Source: Terriglobales bacterium
GTDB lineage: Bacteria; Acidobacteriota; Terriglobia; Terriglobales; Acidobacteriaceae
DNA length: 64,000 nt
NCBI GenBank assembly: GCA_035487355.1
Contig: DATHMF010000104.1
Span: 100,723 to 164,722, forward strand
Reading direction: 5' to 3'
Shown here: positions 1-8,633 of the stretch, piece by piece
Layout of the letters: every line of letters starts with the position of its first letter
Numbering within the stretch: position 1 is the first letter of the stretch
Translations under genes and position numbers: made by a program
Notes under the pieces: generated by a model
The model's input: only the letters and a program-made list of their open reading frames with translations
What the model was told of the DNA's origin: nothing
Databases searched by the model: none

Positions 1-908
1 ATAACAGTCTGACCTATGGTCCGGTCTTCTTCAGCCTGTCCAGCGATGGTGGCGCAACTTTCTCTCCCCCGGTCCAGGTTTCAAACGACCAGACGCAACG
101 CGCGCAGGTGGCAGTCGATGCCAGCGGCAACATTGACGTTGTCTGGTATGAGTCAGTGAACGGCGGTGGAGGTCACGATCCGGTTTTCTTCAGCCAATCC
201 AGCGACCGAGGCGCTACTTTCTCCACGCCGATCACCGTCTCCGGGGACACGTTTTTCCCACCGGAGCAACAGATGACGGTAGATTCACAGGGCAATATTT
301 ATGTTGTCGAGAACCTCGACCCAACTCAGAATGGTGTGGACCGTGACGTCTGGCTCGCCTATTCCAGCGATGGCGGCACGACCTTTTCGATGACCAATAT
401 TTCCAACAACCCAGGCTCCAACGGTCCAACTCAGGGACAGATCGCGCTGGACTCCGCTGGAAATGTCAATGTTGTCTGGGTGGAGCCTACGCAATTGCAA
501 ATTTTCTACCGGCGCTCAACCGATGGGGGCGCTACGTTCTCTGACCCTGTGAACGTCTCGAACGACAGTTTCGGCTACATAGAAAACCCGCAAATCATCG
601 CGGACCCCGGCGGCAACATCAACGTCGTCTGGGATCAAAACACCGGCCAGTTTTTTGACATCCTGTTCAGTCGTTCCAGCGATGGCGGTTCTACCTTCTC
701 GTCTCCCCAAAACATTTCCCACGATCAGGGTAACTCCGTGACCCCAGTCATGGCCGTGGATTCTCTCGCTGACGCGTATTTCGTTTGGCGAGACGATTCC
801 CCACACCAAAACCCGCCCGTGTGGAACATCTTCTTCAGCCGCGACGTTTCTTTCCCTGTGTTGAATCTCAACCGGAAGCATCGCCTTCCACCGGCACGAT
901 TACGCTGA
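1..908 (+). CDS. Asp-box (BNR/sialidase-like) repeat protein, 3' part
   Basis: The open frame runs in from the left edge (first full codon at base 3), so the true start is outside the window and the GTG at 108 is internal. The translation repeats a unit of about 50-60 residues built around S-S-D-G-G-A/T-T-F-S followed by V-x-V-S-N, then a strand with V-D-x-x-G-N-I-x-V-V-W. This matches the Asp-box (S-x-D-x-G-x-T-F/W) of BNR/sialidase-type beta-propellers, probably a secreted protein. No catalytic sialidase Arg or Tyr residues can be assigned, so enzymatic activity is not claimed. The last about 20 residues (basic, Arg/Leu-rich) do not resemble the repeat, so the end may be altered or the natural C-terminus lost. 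Confidence 0.75.
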   Translation, partial: NSLTYGPVFFSLSSDGGATFSPPVQVSNDQTQRAQVAVDASGNIDVVWYESVNGGGGHDPVFFSQSSDRGATFSTPITVSGDTFFPPEQQMTVDSQGNIYVVENLDPTQNGVDRDVWLAYSSDGGTTFSMTNISNNPGSNGPTQGQIALDSAGNVNVVWVEPTQLQIFYRRSTDGGATFSDPVNVSNDSFGYIENPQIIADPGGNINVVWDQNTGQFFDILFSRSSDGGSTFSSPQNISHDQGNSVTPVMAVDSLADAYFVWRDDSPHQNPPVWNIFFSRDVSFPVLNLNRKHRLPPARLR

Positions 909-1052
909 GCCGACAAAGGATCCTCTCTTCGGCGGGACACGTTAAAACTTCGTCACCTTTCCATCGGGGTGCGAAGTTCAAACAGAATTTCTATCATTAG
1001 GATTCTGGCCGCTGCCTGAGAAGCAGAGAGCTGACAACTGAGAACTGTTTCT

Positions 1053-2021
<969 letters not shown>

Positions 2022-2096
2022 GAAATATGGATTGTAGCCTAAAAATAATATAGCAGTTTAGATTCCAAGAACGACAATTTGGGAACTAAAGAAGGT

Positions 2097-2235
2097 TCGC
2101 AATTTTCGATTTACGATTTAAGAAGAACTTCGAAGGTCCCTGACGATGCGTTAGTGACCTCAATTAAGCCACTTCAATCGTCAATCGTAAATCTCAAATC
2201 GTAAATCTTACGCAAGTCTCAAATCGTCAATCTCC
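2097..2235. repeat. Reiterated TTTACGATT-type intergenic repeat
   Basis: The spacer between moxR and htpX is filled with variants of cgatttacgattt and the complement aatcgtaaatc (for example around 2104-2121 and 2177-2235). The repeat runs into the 3' end of htpX and provides its stop codon. The same word family recurs near 22.9, 24.0, 25.0, 26.9, 32.9 and 43.3 kb. Confidence 0.8.
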
Positions 2236-3076
2236 CGGTAAGCCGCTCAATCCGCTTGGGAATTGGCGGGTGAGTGGAGAATAGGCTGGAGAACAGGTCG
2301 CTAACGTAGGGTTTTACGATGAAAAGATGCGCCGTGGAGGGCGAAGCAACCAGGGGCATGCGCTTGGAATAGGCGTCCAGCTTCTGCAGCGCCCGCGCCA
2401 GTGCCTCAGGATTGCCGGTAAAGTGTGCGCCGGTTTCGTCGGCGGCATACTCACGAGTGCGTGAAACCCACAATTGGATCAGCATGGCCGCAAGCGGCGC
2501 GAAGATCAGCATCAGCAGCATGACAATCGGGTTGCTGCCGCGATTGCGATCGTCACGGCTCCCGCCGTATCCGCCAAACAGAGACGCCCAGTACGCAGAG
2601 CGCGCCAGCAACGTGACAGCTCCCGCCAGAGTGGCAGCGATGCTTGAGGTCAGGATGTCACGGTTGCGCACGTGTCCAAGCTCGTGCGCCAGTACGCCTT
2701 CCAGTTCTTCATCGTCCAACAGTTCCAGGATGCCCTGCGTCACCGCCACTGACGCGTGCTTGGGGTTGCGGCCTGTGGCAAATGCATTGGGAGAGGGTGT
2801 TGGGATCAGGTAAATCTTTGGCATGGGCAGGCCGATGCGCTGGGTCAGACGCTCCACCACGTTGTAAACCCGCGGAAACTGCTCGCGCGTAATTGGCTGG
2901 GCACGATACATGGCCAGGGCAATCTTGTCGGAAAAGAAATAAGCGACAAAGTTCATGACGCTGGCAATGATCAGCGCCCATATCAAGCCATTTTGACCGC
3001 CGAGCACCTGGCCCACAAACATGAGAAACAAAGTCATGAAGGTAAGCAGAAACGCGGTTTTTAATGTATTGCCCAT
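2219..3076 (-). CDS. htpX: HtpX-like membrane zinc metalloprotease (M48)
   Basis: A 285-residue M48 protease that degrades misfolded membrane proteins at the inner membrane. Two N-terminal hydrophobic segments (about residues 8-26 and 30-48) precede the zinc motif HELGH at about 131-135. Two further hydrophobic stretches follow (about 145-160 and 183-202), then R-E-Y-A-A-D-E near 208-214, which supplies the third zinc ligand. Length and order match E. coli HtpX. It is transcribed toward moxR. The last residues (L-T-I-stop) are encoded by an intergenic ttacgattt-type repeat, so the C-terminus may have been trimmed or replaced by repeat sequence. Confidence 0.95.
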   Translation of the reverse strand: MGNTLKTAFLLTFMTLFLMFVGQVLGGQNGLIWALIIASVMNFVAYFFSDKIALAMYRAQPITREQFPRVYNVVERLTQRIGLPMPKIYLIPTPSPNAFATGRNPKHASVAVTQGILELLDDEELEGVLAHELGHVRNRDILTSSIAATLAGAVTLLARSAYWASLFGGYGGSRDDRNRGSNPIVMLLMLIFAPLAAMLIQLWVSRTREYAADETGAHFTGNPEALARALQKLDAYSKRMPLVASPSTAHLFIVKPYVSDLFSSLFSTHPPIPKRIERLTGRLTI

Positions 3077-3185
3077 ACTGCATTAGACGATAGATTTTGG
3101 GGTAAAGATTCAGGCGGGAAGATCCTGCGGCAGTTTGTACAAAACTTTACAACTGAAGAGGTTAGACGTCGCAGGCTTAAAACTT

Positions 3186-4076
3186 TTATTCCTGGGTGCT
3201 CTGGTTTTTCTGAAAGACCATGCGCAGCTTGTCACCATCCAGAATTTTCTGGATTTGGGTGCGGGCATGGATGGCCCAGGGACCGATGCTGTCGAGCTTT
3301 ACATAGGCCCGCCAATGGCGCAGCGCGCGGCGGGGCTGCTTGAGCTTTTCATAGGCCAGGGCGAGATTGTAATGCGCATCGGCATACGTGGGTGCCAGCA
3401 TGATTGCCGAACAGTAGGATTTGATTGCCTCGGGAAGGCGTCCGGTTTCATCGAGGACGTTGCCCAGATCGAAATAAGCCAAGGCGTAGCGCGAGTCAAC
3501 TTCGATGGCCTGACGATAGTGGCGTTCCGCGCCGGCGTAATCGCGGCGATTATAGTATAGCGTGCCCAGATTGATATGGGCGGCGGCGTGCTCGGGGTCA
3601 AGCTCCAGTGTCTTCTTGTACGCTGCAATGGCATTTTCCTGGGTTGCAGGATCTTCCTCGAGGCCAATGCCTTTGGCGAACAGATCTGCCGCAGTTTCCT
3701 CAGGCCGGATAGCGCGCACCTTCACCGGCTGGACCAACTGGCGCGGGGCGAAATCCATGACAAACTGGCCGGCAATCGGCTCGACTGACCTGCCTTGATG
3801 GCGGAAGACCACGCGCGAGCCGCTGGAGTAGACGCCGGCTTCGAGCAGCGGGTTTTCCATGCCCGCCACCTGCTTCTGCATGGCTTCGAGCGACTGGCGG
3901 ATCACCGCCGAGCGCACGCGTTTGGCGCGCAGGTCGCGTACTTTTTTCAGTTGCAGGAGATCGACAAAAGAATAGTCAGCGGATTCAGTAACCAGCCCGG
4001 CGCGTTGCCATTCTGCCAGTTGGCGTCCTGAGATGCGAAGAATACGCAGTACATCTGAACGGTGATATCGGTTCAC
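3186..4076 (-). CDS. MerR-type HTH domain fused to TPR repeats
   Basis: A protein of about 296 residues from a GTG at 4076. The open frame extends to a TTG at 4136, but the helix-turn-helix begins right after the GTG. Residues about 4-70 (Y-H-R-S-D-V-L-R-I-L ... R-Q-L-A-E-W-Q-R-A-G-L) resemble the MerR winged helix. After a middle segment, the C-terminal half holds at least three TPR units (A-A-A-H-I-N-L-G-T-L-Y-Y-N-R; A-L-A-Y-F-D-L-G-N-V; A-D-A-H-Y-N-L-A-L-A). It is probably a cytoplasmic DNA-binding regulator whose TPR arm binds a partner. No ligand or target is evident. It is divergent from the CapA-like gene, with a spacer of about 200 bp. Confidence 0.75.
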   Translation of the reverse strand: MNRYHRSDVLRILRISGRQLAEWQRAGLVTESADYSFVDLLQLKKVRDLRAKRVRSAVIRQSLEAMQKQVAGMENPLLEAGVYSSGSRVVFRHQGRSVEPIAGQFVMDFAPRQLVQPVKVRAIRPEETAADLFAKGIGLEEDPATQENAIAAYKKTLELDPEHAAAHINLGTLYYNRRDYAGAERHYRQAIEVDSRYALAYFDLGNVLDETGRLPEAIKSYCSAIMLAPTYADAHYNLALAYEKLKQPRRALRHWRAYVKLDSIGPWAIHARTQIQKILDGDKLRMVFQKNQSTQE

Positions 4077-4275
4077 GGTGCTGTGTATGTCTAATCCTCT
4101 CAACTTATTATGGGGAATCCTGACGGTAAATAGCAAGTGAAATCAGTGTGTCAAATGTGGAAAACTCGGGCGAAATAGTTAAAACAACGCCTCTACCACC
4201 CACATGCAAGACCGTAATTTTGCCACGGCAGCACTTCGGGATTAACATCGGAGAAACACTTTAGGACCGTTGGGA

Positions 4276-5736
4276 ATGAAAAAAATAATTCTGGATCATA
4301 TTGCCCCACGAAAGCGGGTACTTGCGGGGTGTGCGCTCGTTCTGTTGCTTCTTTGCATTCTTCGGGCGCAGGATACGACGAAAAGCAAAGCCAAGGCTGC
4401 GGTTTCTTATCCGCAAGAGATCAGCAAAATTACTTTTGTGGTGGCCGGCGATGTGATTCCTCATCAATCGGTGGTGGAAGCAGCCGCCGCGCAAGAAAAA
4501 GCTCAGACGCCAAAAGTGGTTCAAGCTAGCCCACCTGCCGAGCCAGCTCCTCTAGAAGCAAAAGATGCCGCGGCGTCTCAGACAGCCTCTGCGCAAACCG
4601 CTTCTGCGGACGATCATGGCGGGTGGGACCTTCTGTTTTCGAGTGTTGCCGACATTTTCCGCCAAGCCGATTTCGGTTTTGTGAATTTAGAGACCCCGGT
4701 AGCCCCGAAACATTCGCAAGGAACCAAGGCCTTTCAGTTTGACGCTCCTATTGCCCTGTTGCAGGCGCTGAAATTCAGCGGCGTCAAAGTGGTTTCGTTT
4801 GCCAACAATCACGTCCTCGACCAGGGGCAGGCTGGGTTTGCGGAGAGCCTCGATCACTTGCGCGAGGAAGGCATTCTCTTCGTCGGATCGGGCGCGACCG
4901 AGGAAGACGCCTGGAAGCCGCTTATCCTGGAAAAGAATGGAATCAAAGTCGGCTGGCTGGGCATGACCCGCCACTTGAACGGACGTCGCAATCCGGATAA
5001 AAACGAGGAGCCCCACGTGGCTTTTTATCCCTATCCGGGCGATACGGGCGAATCGAAAGGGGCCCCGGCACGGGATGAAGCCGGAGTGCTGGAGGCCATC
5101 AAAGCGGCGCGCGCGCAATGCGATTTGCTTCTGGTCTCGATTCATTGGGGGGTCGAGTATGCCACCGCGCCGCTGCCGCAGGATGTCGAGCTGGCGCATA
5201 ACATGCTTGAGGCCGGCGCCGGCGCTGTGATTGGGCACCATCCGCATGTGCTGCAGCCCATTGAAACCTACCGCACCCAGGACCAGCGCAACACGGTCAT
5301 CATTTATTCGCTGGGGAACTTTCTCTCCAACCAGTCGCGCAACTATGTGGAGGGCCTGATGCCCGACAAGACCGGTGACCCGCGCGATTCCCTGATGGTG
5401 AAATTTGCCGTGGTCAAAAAAGATTATGGTCCGGCAGGAGTCCAGGTTGAGTTAGGTCAAATGGGGATTTTACCGGCGTGGGGAGAGAACAATCACCTGC
5501 AAGTGCAAAGCGGCGCAACCAAGATTGCGTGCATTCGTCCGGTGTTGATGGACCGGGAGATCCCGCGCCTGCAAGCCAGGGTAGACGAGCTGACTCGTCT
5601 GGGCGACCAGCTCTCGGCAGAGCAAAAGAAAGAGCTGATGCAGATCTCCAGCCAGCTTGAGCTGCTGAAACATCGCCGGGAACTGCTGCTGGCGCGGACC
5701 GGGGATGAATATCTGATTGCACCACCAAGCCCGTGA
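4276..5736 (+). CDS. CapA/PgsA-family metallophosphatase-like protein
   Basis: About 486 residues from the ATG at 4276 (a TTG lies 6 bp upstream). A hydrophobic N-terminal anchor (about residues 10-28) precedes a poly-gamma-glutamate capsule (CapA, calcineurin-like) domain. Its motifs are V-V-A-G-D-V-I-P-H, F-V-N-L-E-T-P, S-F-A-N-N-H-V-L-D-Q-G, S-I-H-W-G-V-E-Y, G-H-H-P-H-V-L-Q-P and Y-S-L-G-N-F-L-S-N. Family members act in poly-gamma-glutamate or capsule export or as periplasmic phosphatases. No pgsB or pgsC is present here, so the substrate is unknown. An Ala/Pro/Gln-rich insertion of about 45 residues splits the first metal motif from the rest. The C-terminus ends in a coiled-coil-like Leu/Arg-rich stretch. 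Confidence 0.88.
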   Translation: MKKIILDHIAPRKRVLAGCALVLLLLCILRAQDTTKSKAKAAVSYPQEISKITFVVAGDVIPHQSVVEAAAAQEKAQTPKVVQASPPAEPAPLEAKDAAASQTASAQTASADDHGGWDLLFSSVADIFRQADFGFVNLETPVAPKHSQGTKAFQFDAPIALLQALKFSGVKVVSFANNHVLDQGQAGFAESLDHLREEGILFVGSGATEEDAWKPLILEKNGIKVGWLGMTRHLNGRRNPDKNEEPHVAFYPYPGDTGESKGAPARDEAGVLEAIKAARAQCDLLLVSIHWGVEYATAPLPQDVELAHNMLEAGAGAVIGHHPHVLQPIETYRTQDQRNTVIIYSLGNFLSNQSRNYVEGLMPDKTGDPRDSLMVKFAVVKKDYGPAGVQVELGQMGILPAWGENNHLQVQSGATKIACIRPVLMDREIPRLQARVDELTRLGDQLSAEQKKELMQISSQLELLKHRRELLLARTGDEYLIAPPSP

Positions 5737-6233
5737 ATTCATGAGAACTCAGTGAAGGCACCCCTCCCCCTGCTCGCTTAGGTCTTTTAAAACAGCTCCA
5801 AGCTGCAAGCGAAAACAAAAGCCTCACAGCAGAGGCCGCTGAGTTACGCAGAGGCTTAACCCGAGAGTTCCGGTCCCCAGCGCCGCATTCCCGTTTACCT
5901 TGTAGTAAATTCCGGCACTTGTATTTCGACCTTTGCAATGTGGCCCCCTCCCCCTTGCGCGCTTGGGGGCGTGAACGACAACCCTTTATTTTTCAATGGG
6001 CGCCAAAATGGCTTGCTATTTACTCTTTGGTAAAAGAAGTTTCGAGTTTCCAGTTTCGAGCAAACGCAAAACTGCTTTTCTAGAATTTTTCAAAGATCTT
6101 TTGGGGCCGAAGCCCTGCATCCTGGGATGCGGATACGCTTCCAGCAAAATGATAATCCACATTTTCTTAGAAGTTAAGAATTTGATACCAGAATGGTACC
6201 TTGGGCCAAAGCCCAATATGACGAACTGAAGGA
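5737..6233. other. Gene-free spacer with degenerate repeats
   Basis: No convincing gene is visible. Around 5819-5858 there is a degenerate copy of the gcagaggacgcagagg-type repeat. Around 6085-6222 there is a copy of a longer repeat (gcggatacgcttccag ... cttagaagttaagaatttgatacc) that recurs near 48.85 kb and, interrupted, near 17.5 kb. Small open frames here have no ribosome binding site and no recognisable protein character. Confidence 0.6.
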
Positions 6234-6425
6234 TTAGTGCGGCTTAGGAGAGGATTCCCGCAGTTCCTGTGGCGATAGCGCAACCACCTTGCCATCGCGC
6301 CAGATGTAGAGCGGCCGCCCGTCGCGGATGTGTTCCTCTACGACTTTCTCGAAGGCTGCCTTCATGGCCATCTCGGCCCGAACTTCCAACGGCAAATTGA
6401 GGATGTCTGCGGATGGTTTAGTCAT
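6234..6425 (-). CDS. Small partner protein of the zeta-like kinase (putative antitoxin)
   Basis: A 63-residue acidic/amphipathic protein starting M-T-K-P-S-A-D. Its ATG overlaps the stop of the upstream kinase gene by 8 bases (ATGACTAA), which indicates translational coupling. The centre is a charged helix (A-F-E-K-V-V-E-E-H-I-R-D-G) followed by a beta-rich end (P-L-Y-I-W-R-D-G-K-V-V-A-L-S-P). Similar small genes often sit beside COG4185 zeta-type kinases, which suggests an antitoxin or regulator. That role is inferred from context only. The open frame extends upstream into the kinase gene, but the overlapped ATG at 6425 is the simplest start. Confidence 0.65.
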   Translation of the reverse strand: MTKPSADILNLPLEVRAEMAMKAAFEKVVEEHIRDGRPLYIWRDGKVVALSPQELRESSPKPH

Positions 6426-7011
6426 GTTTCCCATATTGTGTAACCAACCTGTCGTATGCTCCAGGTTCAATTATACGAAGCTTTCCTTGCCTCTCAAAGG
6501 CAGTAATAGAAGGCGGTTTGTCCGAGCTATTAAATAAAATCCACGAATCTGCCAGAGGGCGATAGTGGACGAAGAAGTTTCTAATTGACCGGTCAAACCG
6601 GCGGCGGACGTCAGCTTCAGGCACGTCATGGCCACCTTCTGAAACCCGGTCTTTAATTCTTGATAGGGCAAGGTCAACACCCGGCACCCAAAGAAAGAAA
6701 AAATGCACCGCATACCCCTGACCTTTCAGGTTGCGGATCAAGTTCAGGTAGCTCCGGCCAGCGAGCGTTGTCTCGAAGCCAAAATCGGCGCGGTGCTGCG
6801 CCAGTAAATTGATCTCGCTGAGCATGACCCTGCCGGCACGAAAGGCTGCAGTTTCCGGTGAAAATGGCGACATGCCCTGGGCAATCAAATCCGCATTAAC
6901 GAAGTTTTTGCAGTCAGCGTAATTGGGCAGAAATTTCCTTGCGAAGGTGGTCTTGCCGACGCCGTTAGGTCCCGCAATGATGTAGGCGTTAGGGCTCACA
7001 ATAGGTCTCAA
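6418..7011 (-). CDS. Zeta-toxin-like P-loop kinase (COG4185 type)
   Basis: A 197-residue P-loop protein. Walker A is I-A-G-P-N-G-V-G-K-T-T-F-A near residues 12-24, followed by F-V-N-A-D-L-I-A-Q-G and F-E-T-T-L-A-G-R-S-Y, the arrangement seen in zeta-toxin and COG4185 kinases. Zeta toxins phosphorylate UDP-N-acetylglucosamine. COG4185 members are often solo or paired with small antitoxins, and their substrates are less clear. An aromatic/hydrophobic run in the middle (about 100-110) is normal for the family. The gene overlaps the small downstream gene and is divergent from the reverse transcriptase, with 74 bp between the start codons. Confidence 0.85.
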   Translation of the reverse strand: MRPIVSPNAYIIAGPNGVGKTTFARKFLPNYADCKNFVNADLIAQGMSPFSPETAAFRAGRVMLSEINLLAQHRADFGFETTLAGRSYLNLIRNLKGQGYAVHFFFLWVPGVDLALSRIKDRVSEGGHDVPEADVRRRFDRSIRNFFVHYRPLADSWILFNSSDKPPSITAFERQGKLRIIEPGAYDRLVTQYGKHD

Positions 7012-7056
7012 GGGATGGCGGCAGAACTCTGTGGCAGCTCATGCAAGTTCGTTGAT

Positions 7057-7062
7057 TATAAT
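7057..7062 (+). promoter_or_regulatory. Perfect -10 box (TATAAT) upstream of the RT gene
   Basis: TATAAT lies 23 bases before the RT start at 7086, in the short divergent spacer shared with the kinase gene. No good -35 box is seen at 16-18 bp upstream, so strength and direction are uncertain. The implied 5' leader would be very short, leaving no room for an upstream retron-type RNA. Confidence 0.4.
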
Positions 7063-7085
7063 GGCCGCGCAGGTTTTTGCCGAAA

Positions 7086-8516
7086 ATGCTCATCGCTCAA
7101 GCAACACGCCTTTTGCGCTGGAGAGACATCTACAGCGAAGCCGAACTCTACAAGGCGGCGGTTCGTGTCTATACCAAGCCGGTGTTCCAGTGGCGCAAGG
7201 CGCTGTGCGCTTCCACGGATGGAAAGACGCTCTACGACTTCGCGGCGCATGGGCTGCGCCGTTTGGATGATATCCATCGTTCACTGCGGCGGGAAGAATT
7301 CGAGTTTCGTCCGGCGGTGGCGCTGCGCTATAACTTCAACGGAAAACATCGCACTCTTTATATTCCGCCCTGGGAAGAGCGCATGGTTGATCTGCTGCTC
7401 TACCGTGTTCTGAACCGCAAGCTTCATGCCTGGTTCTCAGTAAATTCTTATGCCTATCGCGACCGCAGCTACGGGTTGGATTCCTGTCAAACGCGGATCG
7501 CAGCACGAATCAGCTCGGCAACGAGTCCGCTTTACGCCATCAAACGCGATATTGCCGACTACTTTGCCACGGTCAATCATGAACGGTTGCTGGCAAAATT
7601 GGCTTTACTCGTAGATCCTGCTGATTATCTTTTCCAGCTTTTGACTCAGCGTGTTCACTTTCTTTATCAAGAGGACGGGTGCACGCAAAAGGCGACGGTT
7701 GGCATTCCCTTCGGCACAGCGATTGCCTGCCTGCTGGCGAACGTCTACCTTACGGATTTAGATCGCCACATCGAAAGCATTGCGCAGGTTGATTATTTTC
7801 GTTATGCCGATGACATCCTGCTGCTTTCGCCTTCTCGCGAGACGGCAATGCGAGCAGAGCAACATCTGGAGCTGACGCTGGCTGAACTGAAATTAAAAAT
7901 GAAGGCCAGCCATAGTGCCGACCTGTTATTAACCAGCACACCTATACCCGATGCGCACTTTACCGCGGTGCGTGATTTCCGGCACCTAGGTCTGTTGTTC
8001 CGCGCCGGGGGCGGGGTTGCGCTTTCGCGTGACAAATTGCACAAAATCCAAAATTTGTTCAGCTTTGCTTTTCGCCGAGGCCGGCGCCGTTGGAAGAAAA
8101 TCTCTGATCCAAAGGCAAAGGCACAGGCCCTAGTAACTGTGGCTGCAGAAACGATCGAAAAGGGCGTTCGTAATGTCGCCATTCTCGACTACTACCTCAA
8201 GCATGTGGATGATGAAGAACAACTGCGCATCCTGGACCGGTGGCTGGCGGAAGAGATACTGAGCCTGGTTTTCGGTGGACATAAGAAAGGCCATTTTCGT
8301 CGGATCAGCTTTGAGCAGCTTCGGGGCATGGGGCTGCCTTCACTCGTGCACCGGCGCCGCTTGATTTGCCGGGGGTGCATTGAGTCGCCGTTTTTTATTT
8401 GGCAGAAAGAAAAGACCATCAGAGCATTCAGGGGGACGGTTGCCAGGCTGCACCGCCCAAAAAGCGAAGCAGCTTTCTCTTCGTTCCCAGAAGCAGCAGC
8501 CGGCAAACGCCCGTGA
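7086..8516 (+). CDS. Orphan reverse transcriptase of unresolved class
   Basis: About 476 residues from the ATG at 7086. RT motifs appear in order: a fingers region (K-H-R-T-L-Y-I-P-P-W-E-E-R-M, then N-S-Y-A-Y-R), motif A (A-I-K-R-D-I-A-D-Y-F), motif B (V-G-I-P-F-G-T-A-I-A-C-L-L-A-N), motif C (F-R-Y-A-D-D-I-L-L-L) and a motif D/E-like F-R-H-L-G-L-L-F. All three catalytic aspartates are present. Motif B has P-F-G where group II intron RTs usually have P-Q-G. About 170 residues follow, probably a thumb, but no HNH endonuclease or clear maturase domain is seen and no intron boundaries surround it. Neighbours (kinase pair, zinc-ribbon protein) suggest a defence-type orphan RT, which is inference. 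The start is weakly supported by ribosome binding site. Confidence 0.9.
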   Translation: MLIAQATRLLRWRDIYSEAELYKAAVRVYTKPVFQWRKALCASTDGKTLYDFAAHGLRRLDDIHRSLRREEFEFRPAVALRYNFNGKHRTLYIPPWEERMVDLLLYRVLNRKLHAWFSVNSYAYRDRSYGLDSCQTRIAARISSATSPLYAIKRDIADYFATVNHERLLAKLALLVDPADYLFQLLTQRVHFLYQEDGCTQKATVGIPFGTAIACLLANVYLTDLDRHIESIAQVDYFRYADDILLLSPSRETAMRAEQHLELTLAELKLKMKASHSADLLLTSTPIPDAHFTAVRDFRHLGLLFRAGGGVALSRDKLHKIQNLFSFAFRRGRRRWKKISDPKAKAQALVTVAAETIEKGVRNVAILDYYLKHVDDEEQLRILDRWLAEEILSLVFGGHKKGHFRRISFEQLRGMGLPSLVHRRRLICRGCIESPFFIWQKEKTIRAFRGTVARLHRPKSEAAFSSFPEAAAGKRP

Positions 8517-8601
8517 GAGAGGGTGGCTGCCTGTAGATGGGGGTTATGGAATATCACTGACGCTGAAGCGCAGTGGTCGTTTTCATCAACCGTCCCCCTG
8601 A
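8428..8601 (+). ncRNA. Candidate structured RNA across the RT 3' end
   Basis: A 15-bp uninterrupted inverted repeat (8428-8442 with 8587-8601; arms tcagggggacggttg and its exact complement) encloses about 144 bases. Inside, ggctgc (8446-8451) pairs with gcagcc (8496-8501), extendable with tgcc/ggca. This encloses a hairpin 8463-8469/8479-8485 (one G-U pair). A second hairpin, cactg-a-cgc / gcg-cagtg with loop TGAA, lies at 8555-8575. The layout is a closed multibranch fold. Half lies in the last RT codons and half in the spacer before the zinc-ribbon gene. Found by eye without folding software. It could also be an mRNA element controlling the downstream gene. Confidence 0.4.
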
Positions 8602-8633
8602 GTGCTCTGGATCGCATCATAAGGAGGTTGAAC

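Noticed and set aside
785..1000. Open frame overlapping the end of the Asp-box gene (S-P-S-T-G-T-I-T-L-S), possible frameshifted continuation
   Set aside because: The short match is not enough to prove a frameshift, and the rest lacks protein character.
5996..6229. Small plus-strand open frame in the 5.7-6.2 kb spacer
   Set aside because: It overlaps the 6.1 kb repeat, has no ribosome binding site and no recognisable features.
7012..7085. Retron-type RNA upstream of the RT
   Set aside because: The spacer is only 74 bp and shows no long terminal pairing.
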